Shown here piece by piece: positions 8,167-15,668 of a DNA stretch of 64,000 bases. Every line of letters starts with the position of its first letter. Position 1 is the stretch's first letter. Source of the DNA: an uncultured Muribaculaceae bacterium (GTDB lineage: Bacteria; Bacteroidota; Bacteroidia; Bacteroidales; Muribaculaceae). The position numbers and the translations under genes are program-made. The stretch covers positions 1-64,000 of the forward strand of contig CAJTQV010000003.1 in assembly GCA_910578385.1 (NCBI GenBank). The letters are read 5' to 3'. The notes under the pieces are model-generated. The model searched no databases. It saw nothing but the letters and a program-made list of their open reading frames with translations, and had not been told where the DNA came from.

Positions 8167-9738
8167 ATGACAACAAACAAATCAAGATATCTGTTGTATG
8201 CCGGAATCTGCATCGCCCTGCTGCCGGTGCTTATCTTCCGCGACTACACACCGTCAAACGAGCTGCGCTACCTCAGCATTGCCGACGAGGCTCTCCGCTC
8301 GCACAATTTCTTCACTTTCACGAACCACGGCGTACCATATGCCGACAAACCCCCGCTGTATCTCTGGATAGTCATGCTTTGCCGTATGATAGCGGGCAAG
8401 CACCTGATGTGGCTGCTGTCGCTATTCTCGCTCATACCGGCGTTGCTCACAGCCGAGGTCATGGACCGCTGGACGTGCAACGAGCTCAAACCCGCTCCGC
8501 GTCTCTCCGGCTCCATTGTGCTTCTTACCGGTGGGCTGTTCCTCGGTCTCGCCGTAACGTTGCGCATGGATATGCTCATGACGCTCTTCATAGTGCTGGC
8601 TCTGCGGTCGTTCTGGCGCATGTACACCGACATGACCACTAACCGGGTGGAGCGGTGGCTCTTCCCGGTGTGGGTTTTCATGGCGATATTCTCGAAAGGA
8701 CCGGTCGGAATACTCATGCCGTTGCTTTCCACGACTGTTTTCCTCTTCATCTCCGGACGCATACGCGACTTCTTCCGCTACTGGGGATGGCGCACATGGA
8801 TACCACTGCTCGCGCTGTGCGGCCTATGGTTCGGTGCCGTCTATGCCGAAGGTGGTTACGAATATCTCGACAACCTGCTTTTCCATCAGACGGTTGACCG
8901 TGCCGTAAAAGCCTCCGAGCACGTCCGGCCCTTCTACTACTACCTCATCACCTTCTGGTACAGCATGGCGCCTTGGTCGCTGCTTGTGGCCGCCGCACTG
9001 GGTGGAATGTTCATGCCGCGTTTCAGCCGTGGCAGCATGATGTGCTATTTCCTGACCGTGAGCATCACGACCTTTGTAATGCTCTCCTGCTCAAGCTCGA
9101 AACTTCCGGTCTATCTCGTGCCGATATTCCCTTTTCTCTCTTACGCCACGGTAATGTACCTGGCGCGTGTCGGCTCCACACGGCTGCTGCGTGCCGCTGT
9201 CGCAGTCCCGTCCGGTGTGCTTGTGCTCGCCCTCCCGGCGATGCTTGTCCTCACTGCACAACCGAAAACCGCATGGCTCTTTGACTGGTGGCTTATAGTT
9301 GCCTCTGCATTGCTGAGCGCGACAGGCATCCTGGTTCTCTGCCTTCTCTATTGCCGGATCGGCAGGGGAGACCGCGTTGACCTCTCGCTCCGGGCATTTG
9401 CCACCGGTATGCTGCTCGCTATATTCACAGCCGGATGGGCCACACCTCAGCTCAACGCCTCTATCGGTTACGGCGAGATATGCCGGGCCGCCCGGACTGA
9501 GGCCCGTTCGCAGGGCACGACGGATATCTGCACATGGCGGGTGAAACGCTCCGAGAACATGGATGTCTACCTCGGTCGCGACGTGCGGATAATTCCCGAC
9601 GACAGCGTTCCCTCGCCGCAGGTAACACGCGGGGTCGTGATCATCACCAAGACAAAACATCTGAAGGCACTCGATGCCGCACGCTGCGACACGGTCGTAG
9701 GCGGCTACGCGGTGGTCAGCCTCGGTAATAACGATTGA
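8167..9738 (+). CDS. ArnT/GT39-like polyprenyl-phosphate-sugar glycosyltransferase (first copy)
   Basis: 523 residues with an N-terminal membrane helix, then an exposed loop with the GT39/ArnT-type signature RYLSIADEALRSHNFFTF and YADKPPLYLWIVML (residues about 36-75), followed by some ten more membrane helices and a short periplasmic C-terminal domain. ArnT-family enzymes transfer a sugar from undecaprenyl phosphate to lipid A on the periplasmic face of the inner membrane; rhizobial RgtA-D use polyprenyl-phosphate galacturonate. The donor cannot be read from sequence. It opens an operon with a second GT39, a GT2, an LpxB_N protein and an epimerase, which together suggest an LPS/lipid A sugar modification pathway. 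Confidence 0.85.
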   Translation: MTTNKSRYLLYAGICIALLPVLIFRDYTPSNELRYLSIADEALRSHNFFTFTNHGVPYADKPPLYLWIVMLCRMIAGKHLMWLLSLFSLIPALLTAEVMDRWTCNELKPAPRLSGSIVLLTGGLFLGLAVTLRMDMLMTLFIVLALRSFWRMYTDMTTNRVERWLFPVWVFMAIFSKGPVGILMPLLSTTVFLFISGRIRDFFRYWGWRTWIPLLALCGLWFGAVYAEGGYEYLDNLLFHQTVDRAVKASEHVRPFYYYLITFWYSMAPWSLLVAAALGGMFMPRFSRGSMMCYFLTVSITTFVMLSCSSSKLPVYLVPIFPFLSYATVMYLARVGSTRLLRAAVAVPSGVLVLALPAMLVLTAQPKTAWLFDWWLIVASALLSATGILVLCLLYCRIGRGDRVDLSLRAFATGMLLAIFTAGWATPQLNASIGYGEICRAARTEARSQGTTDICTWRVKRSENMDVYLGRDVRIIPDDSVPSPQVTRGVVIITKTKHLKALDAARCDTVVGGYAVVSLGNND

Positions 9739-9776
9739 TTCCAAAGCCCCGGCTCTCACTATTGAAACCATTAGCT

Positions 9777-11435
9777 ATGAAGATAACCTACACTTACCCG
9801 AAACTCAAGATTGCCTTCGCGGTGCTGGTCTGCCTGGTCACATTTTTTGTGAACAACCAGGTTCTCGTGCCCGACATTATGGAGTCGCGCAACATTGTCA
9901 CGGCCCGCGAGATGGTCTACGACGGAAACTGGATCATCCCGACCATGAACGGCACGCTCCGCCTCGAAAAACCGCCGTTGCCCACATGGACCACAGCCGT
10001 CGCGGAGATTGTGTCGCCCGACAACGTGGCACTCCAACGCGCCATGGCAGGACTTGCCGCACTGCTCTTGGTCTACTACTTCTGGCGGTTCTCGCGCCGC
10101 ATTCTGCGTCTTGACCCGTTCGTGCCGACGCTGCTCCTCTGCACCTGCTACAACGTCATACTCATGGGGCGCACCGCCTCGTGGGACATCTACTGCCACG
10201 CCTTCATGATGGGCGGCATCTACCACTTTGCCCGCGCCGTCTCCGAACGGCCATGCGCGTGGAGACAGTTCCTGTGGGCCGGACTTTTCACCGGGCTCTC
10301 CATCATGAGCAAAGGCCCGGTGTCGCTCTACGCCCTCTTCCTTCCCTTCATAATCAGCTACTTCACCTTCCGCCGTCCCTCCATGCGCGGCAAGTGGGGT
10401 GCCCTGACCGTCATGATTGTACTCGCTCTGGCCATCGGCGGCTGGTGGTACCTCTACGTTCACCTCGCACAGGCCGACGCTCTCAGCGCCGTGGTCGAGA
10501 AGGAATCAGGCTCATGGATCAACCGCAACGTGCGTCCATGGTGGTACTACTGGAAATTCTTCCTTGAGACCGGCGTGTGGTCGCTGCTCATGCTCACCTC
10601 GATTTTCCTGCCGCTCTTCAACCGTCGCCGCCGCACGTCGCGCCGGTGGCTCATATCGCTCGGCTGGCTCGTATGCTCGCTGGTTCTCCTGTCGCTGCTC
10701 CCCGAGAAGAAGAGCCGTTACCTGCTCCCTATACTCATACCGGCCAGCTACGTCATGGGCTGTATGCTCGTGTGGTGGAAAAATGCCTTTGCCGATCTCA
10801 AGAATCCGGCAAAATCTGACCGGATACTCTTCCGGATAAACTGCGGCCTTATCGCCCTCGTCATGCTTGCGCTCCCTGTTGCCGGGTGGATTTTCGGTGT
10901 CAAGCCCGGTGCTTTAAGTCTCGGTGTATGGATAGCGTTCACAATCATCGACGTCACACTCGCCGCATGGCTCATCGCCGCGACGGTGCGTCTGCGCCCC
11001 ATGGTGATGCTTGTCGGTGTCGCGTTGCTCTTCATGGCTGCCGAATGCACGGTGATCACGCTCATGCGCAGCGTGGTCAACAACCCAGAGATGAAGAGCA
11101 TATCCGGCACGCGCGAGCTGCGCGAGCTCGACGGCCTCCCGTTCTATCACCTTGACACCGAGGAGCTCCGCATAGAGCTTGTCTATGCCGCCCACCGTCC
11201 GATCCGCGCCATCAGCGCCGACTCCGTGGCAGCGCATATGCCCTGTGTCATACTTACTCATCAGCGTGCCGGTCAGGCTCTTCCTACCGGACTGTGGGAG
11301 GTGGCCGACTCGACATATATTGACCGCTACGACGACAACCGCCGTCCGAAGAATACCAAACGCTACAGCGACCTTTTCATATTTCACGCAACCAAGCTCA
11401 CGCCCAAGGACACCGCCGCTGTGTCCGTGCGCTGA
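9777..11435 (+). CDS. ArnT/GT39-like polyprenyl-phosphate-sugar glycosyltransferase (second copy)
   Basis: 552 residues from the ATG at 9777, 38 bases after the preceding stop; a TTG at 9735 would extend it by 14 unlikely residues. It has a first membrane helix, then a loop with DIMESRNIVTAREMVYDGNW and LRLEKPPLPTW, matching the ArnT/dolichyl-phosphate-mannose transferase pattern (acidic residue, later EKPPL), then multiple helices and a short periplasmic tail. It is paralogous to but clearly diverged from its upstream neighbour, so the two probably act on different acceptor positions or in sequence with the same lipid-linked donor. Confidence 0.85.
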   Translation: MKITYTYPKLKIAFAVLVCLVTFFVNNQVLVPDIMESRNIVTAREMVYDGNWIIPTMNGTLRLEKPPLPTWTTAVAEIVSPDNVALQRAMAGLAALLLVYYFWRFSRRILRLDPFVPTLLLCTCYNVILMGRTASWDIYCHAFMMGGIYHFARAVSERPCAWRQFLWAGLFTGLSIMSKGPVSLYALFLPFIISYFTFRRPSMRGKWGALTVMIVLALAIGGWWYLYVHLAQADALSAVVEKESGSWINRNVRPWWYYWKFFLETGVWSLLMLTSIFLPLFNRRRRTSRRWLISLGWLVCSLVLLSLLPEKKSRYLLPILIPASYVMGCMLVWWKNAFADLKNPAKSDRILFRINCGLIALVMLALPVAGWIFGVKPGALSLGVWIAFTIIDVTLAAWLIAATVRLRPMVMLVGVALLFMAAECTVITLMRSVVNNPEMKSISGTRELRELDGLPFYHLDTEELRIELVYAAHRPIRAISADSVAAHMPCVILTHQRAGQALPTGLWEVADSTYIDRYDDNRRPKNTKRYSDLFIFHATKLTPKDTAAVSVR

Positions 11436-11455
11436 CAACAATATATTTCAGAACA

Positions 11456-12193
11456 ATGAACAAGACCTCACTTTATCAACTCACAGTAATAGTCCCCGTC
11501 TACAACGAAGAGGACAACATCGACGCACTTGAGTCCCGTCTCAGCGTCTTTCTGCCGCAGGCGCGTGTGGCCACATGCGTGCTGTTTGTCAACGATGGCT
11601 CGACCGACTCCAGTCTGGAGCGTATCCGCGAGATATGCCGCCGCCACACCGACTTTTTCTACCTCAATCTCGGCCGCAACGGTGGCCTGAGCGCGGCCAT
11701 GAAGGCGGGAATCGATGCCGTCGAGTCCCCCTATGTCGGTTATATGGACGCCGACCTCCAGACCGCACCCGAGGATTTCAACCTGCTCCTCGCCGACATC
11801 GAGAACTATGAGCTTGTGATGGGTATCCGTGCCAACCGCAAGGACACCATCTTCAAGAAACTCCAGTCGAAGATTGCAAACGGATTCCGCCGCATGATGA
11901 CCCACGACGGCGTGCAGGACACCGGTTGCCCCCTCAAGGTGATGCACACCGACTACGCCCGCCGCGTGCCCTTCTTCACCGGAATGCACCGCTTTCTCCC
12001 CGCGCTCATCCAGCTTCAGGAGGGTCGCGTCAAGCAGGTTCCCGTGCGTCACTTTCCCCGCACGGCCGGAGTGTCGAAATACCATCTCTGGAACCGCCTC
12101 GTTTCTCCGTTCATGGACTGCTTCGCCTACCGCTGGATGAAGAAACGTTACATAAACTACTCGGTGAGCGACGACAACTTCCGAAAAGCCTGA
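11456..12193 (+). CDS. GT2 polyprenyl-phosphate glycosyltransferase (DPM1/ArnC/RgtE-like)
   Basis: 245 residues with a GT-A fold: VIVPVYNEEDNID (residues about 10-22), NDGSTDSS nucleotide-sugar motif, and the metal-binding DADLQTAPED. It lacks the C-terminal membrane helices of GtrB-type enzymes, so it resembles soluble or peripheral DPM1-like synthases. It would move a sugar from a UDP-sugar onto a polyprenyl phosphate on the cytoplasmic face, producing the donor used by the two GT39 enzymes upstream. Spacing to neighbours (20 and 10 bases) supports one operon. The substrate may be the product of the downstream epimerase (inference). Confidence 0.88.
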   Translation: MNKTSLYQLTVIVPVYNEEDNIDALESRLSVFLPQARVATCVLFVNDGSTDSSLERIREICRRHTDFFYLNLGRNGGLSAAMKAGIDAVESPYVGYMDADLQTAPEDFNLLLADIENYELVMGIRANRKDTIFKKLQSKIANGFRRMMTHDGVQDTGCPLKVMHTDYARRVPFFTGMHRFLPALIQLQEGRVKQVPVRHFPRTAGVSKYHLWNRLVSPFMDCFAYRWMKKRYINYSVSDDNFRKA

Positions 12194-12203
12194 TAACGCC
12201 GGC

Positions 12204-12836
12204 ATGGACAATTCATATCTAATATACGCCATCGGGTTCCTCGCTCAGGGATTCTTCTCGGCGCGTATCCTGGTGCAATGGGCCATGTCGGAGCGGGCAC
12301 GCAAGGTGCTGTCGCCCTCTGTGTTCTGGATTCTAAGTATCGCCGGAGCATATCTGCTCTGCCTTTACGGGTGGTTGCGCAACGACTTCGCCATAGTGCT
12401 CGGCCAGGTGATATCCTACTACATCTACCTCTGGAACCTCAACATCAAGGGTGTGTGGCGACGCGTGCCTATGCTTCTCCGCATAGTGCTCATACTCACG
12501 CCCGTCGTGGCCGGAGTCTGTGTAGCCGGAAACGCGGCGGAATTCATTGACCGCTTCCTTCTCAACAGCGACATACCGATGTGGCTCGTCATATACGGCT
12601 CGCTCGGACAGATACTGTTCACCCTGCGGTTCATATACCAGTGGCTTTATTCGCGCCGTGAGGGAGAATCGACCCTTCCCGCCGGATTCTGGATAATAAG
12701 CCTCGCCGGTTCGCTGGCCATCGTGTCATACGGAATAATCCGCCACGACCCCGTGCTCATCATAGGCCAGTCGTTCGGACTTGTGGCCTACGTGCGCAAC
12801 CTCATCATTCTGAAAAAAGAAACAAATTTGAAATGA
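12204..12836 (+). CDS. Tandem LpxB_N (lipid A biosynthesis N-terminal) domain membrane protein
   Basis: 210 residues with six predicted membrane segments arranged as two copies of the small LpxB_N/LAB_N unit, about residues 5-75 and 125-200. Both copies carry the diagnostic pattern: AQGFFSARILVQW with LSPSVFWILSIAGA in copy one, and QILFTLRFIYQW with LPAGFWIISLAGS in copy two. The domain is named from its fusion to some LpxB proteins, but the disaccharide synthase itself is absent. Standalone forms often sit beside polyprenyl-sugar GT2 and ArnT genes; a role in flipping or handling the lipid-linked sugar is plausible but unproven. Its stop overlaps the next start in ATGA. Confidence 0.85.
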   Translation: MDNSYLIYAIGFLAQGFFSARILVQWAMSERARKVLSPSVFWILSIAGAYLLCLYGWLRNDFAIVLGQVISYYIYLWNLNIKGVWRRVPMLLRIVLILTPVVAGVCVAGNAAEFIDRFLLNSDIPMWLVIYGSLGQILFTLRFIYQWLYSRREGESTLPAGFWIISLAGSLAIVSYGIIRHDPVLIIGQSFGLVAYVRNLIILKKETNLK

Positions 12837-13843
12837 AGATACTTGTTACAGGAGCCGCCGGATTCATCGGGGCGGCCACAGTGGAATGCCTGCTGCGCCT
12901 CGGCCATGAGGTGATCGGCATCGACAATATAAACTCATATTACGACACCGCTCTCAAATACTGGCGTCTGGAGCGCCTCGGCGTGGCTCAGGGTGACATA
13001 CGCGACGGCAAGCCCGTGGTCAGCTCGCTCAATCCCTCTTTCACTTTCATAAAGATGGACATCACCGACCGTATCAGCCTTGACCGTCTGTTCGCCGACA
13101 GCGGTTTCGAGATTGTTATCAACCTCGCCGCTCAAGCCGGTGTGCGTTACTCGATTGAGAATCCTTACGCATACGTGGAGAGCAACCTTGTCGGCTTCCT
13201 CAACCTCCTCGAATGCTGCCGCAACCATCCGGTCAAGCACCTTATCTATGCAAGCTCCAGCAGCGTCTACGGCATGAGCGACCACATACCTTATGCCGAG
13301 TCCGACCGCACCGACTCACCGGTGAGCCTTTACGCCGCCACCAAGAAGAGCAATGAGCTGATGGCCTACTGTTACAGCCAGCTCTACGGCGTTCCCGCTA
13401 CCGGAGTTCGCTTCTTTACCGTCTATGGTCCGGCAGGACGTCCCGACATGGCTCCGTTCCTCTTCCTCCGCGCCGTGCTCGAAGGTAAGCCGATACGCGT
13501 GTTCAACCATGGCGACATGCAGCGCGACTTCACCTATATCGACGACATCACCGATGGCCTGATGCTTCTGCTCGAACATCCGTCGCAGGAGAAGATTCCC
13601 CACCGCGTGTACAACATCGGCCACTCGTCGCCTGTGCAGCTCATGGACTTCATACACACCATCGAGAAAGTAGCCGGACGCAAGGCCGAGATGAAGATGG
13701 AGGGTATGCAGCCGGGCGACGTATATTGCACCTATGCCGACACCACCCGTCTCCAGCAGGACTTCGGCTACTCACCCAAAGTCTCAATCGAGGAGGGCAT
13801 ACGCAACTTCTACGACTGGTATTTAGGCTTTACTAAAGCCTAA
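12833..13843 (+). CDS. NAD-dependent epimerase, UDP-glucuronate 4-epimerase-like
   Basis: 336-residue extended short-chain dehydrogenase. The Rossmann motif GAAGFIG starts at residue 7, followed by GIDNINSYYDTALKYWRLERL, which is typical of UDP-glucuronate 4-epimerases (UDP-GlcA to UDP-GalA). The catalytic SSSVYG and YAATKKSNE (Tyr-x3-Lys) are present, as is TVYGPAGRPDMAPF, the signature of the GAE/CapI group. It overlaps the previous gene by 4 bases (ATGA) and closes the operon. It probably provides the UDP-galacturonate for the lipid-linked sugar pathway encoded upstream. Its 3' end overlaps the convergent histidine kinase gene by 21 bases. Confidence 0.88.
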   Translation: MKILVTGAAGFIGAATVECLLRLGHEVIGIDNINSYYDTALKYWRLERLGVAQGDIRDGKPVVSSLNPSFTFIKMDITDRISLDRLFADSGFEIVINLAAQAGVRYSIENPYAYVESNLVGFLNLLECCRNHPVKHLIYASSSSVYGMSDHIPYAESDRTDSPVSLYAATKKSNELMAYCYSQLYGVPATGVRFFTVYGPAGRPDMAPFLFLRAVLEGKPIRVFNHGDMQRDFTYIDDITDGLMLLLEHPSQEKIPHRVYNIGHSSPVQLMDFIHTIEKVAGRKAEMKMEGMQPGDVYCTYADTTRLQQDFGYSPKVSIEEGIRNFYDWYLGFTKA

Positions 13844-14860
13844 CACGAATGTGTGGCGGCCTTCGGCGAAGCTGTATGAGACCGTCCATTTGTGGAAGTC
13901 ACAGATGCTGCGCACTATGGCCAGGCCGAGTCCCGTGCCTGAGTGGCGCACTTCGCCCGAACGGAAACGCCGGAAGAGAGTCTCCTCGCGCAACGGGCCG
14001 TCCATTGCCGTATTGCTCACGGTCAGCGTCTTGTCGGTCATGGTGACGGTCACGTCACCACCGGGTGCCGTGTGCCGCAGAGCATTGACAATAAGATTTT
14101 TCAACAGACACTCCAGAAGTACGGTGTTCGCCCGCAGTGTTCGTCCATGCACGCTCCTGCGGTCGGACACCTTTATCGGTATGTCGCTTTGCAACACGCC
14201 GTACATAGGCAGCGTCTCGGCCAGGAGAGTCGCTATGTCTACCTCCTCGGCCGTGGCGTACTGTGCGTTGTCAATCTTGGCGAGCAGCAGCAGATTACGG
14301 TTCAGATGGCTCATGCGCATGGTGAGGTGATACAGGTCCGACACAATGTTCATCTGCCGCTCATTCATTTCCTCCTGCATGAGCAGGTCGAGCTTGCTGC
14401 GTATCACAGCCAAGGGTGTCTGAAGCTCGTGCGAGGCGTTCTCGGTAAACTCCTTCTGTATGCGGAACGACTCATGGTCACGCTCCATGAGCTGTGCGAG
14501 CGAGCGGTTGAGCCGGTTGAACTCGCTGATGTCAGTCTCGTTGAAGCGAGGCACCTCATCCTTGGCGATATTGAACCGTTCCGTCTTGCGCAGAGTGTCG
14601 TCGAACGGATGCCACAGACTGTGGGTAGCGAAACGTAGCGTTATGAAATAAGCCACGCTTATCACCACGAAATTCAGCAGGAAGAGCAGCGTCATGCCGA
14701 CCATCACATCATCTTCCGGCCCGTCGGCGTAGAAATAACGGAGTATAAGATAGAACAGGGGAGCGTTGAGCATGAACACCGCTGTCACACATATCAGGAA
14801 CCTCCCCAACGTGCGCGACAGCAGAGTGCGTGGTTTCTTTTGCAATGCGCTCCGTTTCAT
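13823..14860 (-). CDS. Two-component sensor histidine kinase
   Basis: 345 residues. Two membrane helices (about 17-40 and 50-75) flank a very short extracytoplasmic loop. A HAMP-like linker, the H-box HELQTPLAVIRS near residue 160, an N-box (NLIVNALRHT) and a G-box (SGTGLGLAIV) follow. The tiny periplasmic loop suggests intramembrane sensing rather than a dedicated ligand domain. It is translated from an ATG that overlaps the response regulator stop, so the pair is co-translated. Position next to the LPS-type operon makes a PhoPQ/PmrAB-like envelope regulator a reasonable guess. Confidence 0.92.
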   Translation of the reverse strand: MKRSALQKKPRTLLSRTLGRFLICVTAVFMLNAPLFYLILRYFYADGPEDDVMVGMTLLFLLNFVVISVAYFITLRFATHSLWHPFDDTLRKTERFNIAKDEVPRFNETDISEFNRLNRSLAQLMERDHESFRIQKEFTENASHELQTPLAVIRSKLDLLMQEEMNERQMNIVSDLYHLTMRMSHLNRNLLLLAKIDNAQYATAEEVDIATLLAETLPMYGVLQSDIPIKVSDRRSVHGRTLRANTVLLECLLKNLIVNALRHTAPGGDVTVTMTDKTLTVSNTAMDGPLREETLFRRFRSGEVRHSGTGLGLAIVRSICDFHKWTVSYSFAEGRHTFVLGFSKA

Positions 14861-15537
14861 GACTCAGCAACCCATTTGTAGCCCGTGCCGTAGTAGGTCT
14901 TGATGCAGTCAACCACCCCGGCCTCGGCCAGTTTGGCCTTGAGATTTTTGATATGGGCGTAGACGAAATTGAAGTCTCCCATCATGTCGGCCATGTCGCC
15001 GCTCAGATGCTCGGCCAAGGCACTTTTCGACACCACGCGGCGCCGGTTCTCTATCAGGAACAGCAGCACGTCATACTCGCTCTTCGTCAGGTCGAGCGCA
15101 TGATTTGCGGTTGACACCCGGCGGGCGAGAAGGTCGATTGTTATTCCGCCGGTCTCCAGACGGTTCGCCGAATTGAAATTCTTGCGCCTAAGCAGCGCGA
15201 AAATCCTCATGCTCAGTTCCGGCAGGTGGAAAGGCTTCGGCAGATAGTCGTCGGCACCGATTTTGAGTCCTTCGACCTTGTCGTCGAGCGAGTCCTTCGC
15301 CGAGATGATTATCACGCCCGACTGGGGGGCGCGTTGCTTTATGCGGCGCAGAATCTCCAGACCCGACCCGTCGGGCAACATCAGGTCGAGAAGTATGCAG
15401 TCATATTCGTAGATGTCAACCTTGTTCATGGCCTCCGACACGCAGAAAGCCTGCTCGCAGAGATAATCCTCGCGGCTCAGGAAACTCACAATGTCGTCCG
15501 ACAGCTGGCGTTCATCCTCGATAATCAGTAATTTCAT
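14857..15537 (-). CDS. OmpR/PhoB-family response regulator
   Basis: 226 residues from the ATG at 15537 (MKLLIIEDERQ). The receiver domain has the acidic pair at the N-terminus, phospho-acceptor Asp in CILLDLMLPDGSG near residue 50, and Lys in LPKPFHLPEL. The C-terminal winged-helix DNA-binding domain includes LTKSEYDVLLFL and ends with TYYGTGYKW. It is first in the operon with the kinase gene. The longer open frame to 15639 was rejected: its extra residues lie across the promoter and the receiver fold begins at MKLL. Confidence 0.93.
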   Translation of the reverse strand: MKLLIIEDERQLSDDIVSFLSREDYLCEQAFCVSEAMNKVDIYEYDCILLDLMLPDGSGLEILRRIKQRAPQSGVIIISAKDSLDDKVEGLKIGADDYLPKPFHLPELSMRIFALLRRKNFNSANRLETGGITIDLLARRVSTANHALDLTKSEYDVLLFLIENRRRVVSKSALAEHLSGDMADMMGDFNFVYAHIKNLKAKLAEAGVVDCIKTYYGTGYKWVAES

Positions 15538-15541
15538 GTTG

Positions 15542-15573
15542 CAAAAATAGCAAAAAATAACGACATGATTCAA
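15542..15573 (-). promoter_or_regulatory. Promoter of the two-component operon, giving a possibly leaderless mRNA
   Basis: On the minus strand TTG (15571-15573), a 21-base spacer and TATTTTTG (15542-15549) match the Bacteroidetes consensus. The -7 element ends four bases before the ATG, so the predicted transcription start falls on or inside the start codon. Confidence 0.5.
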
Positions 15574-15668
15574 TTCCCGCAAGTCTAAAATCTGTTTGAT
15601 GAACCCGGTGTTGTCTGACGGCGTTTTGATTACATCCATATTGGCAAGTTATTAAAGGCTGACAAGTT

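Noticed and set aside
11468..12232. 254-residue minus-strand ORF opposite the GT2 gene
   Set aside because: Shadow of the GT2 coding frame, which carries all catalytic motifs.
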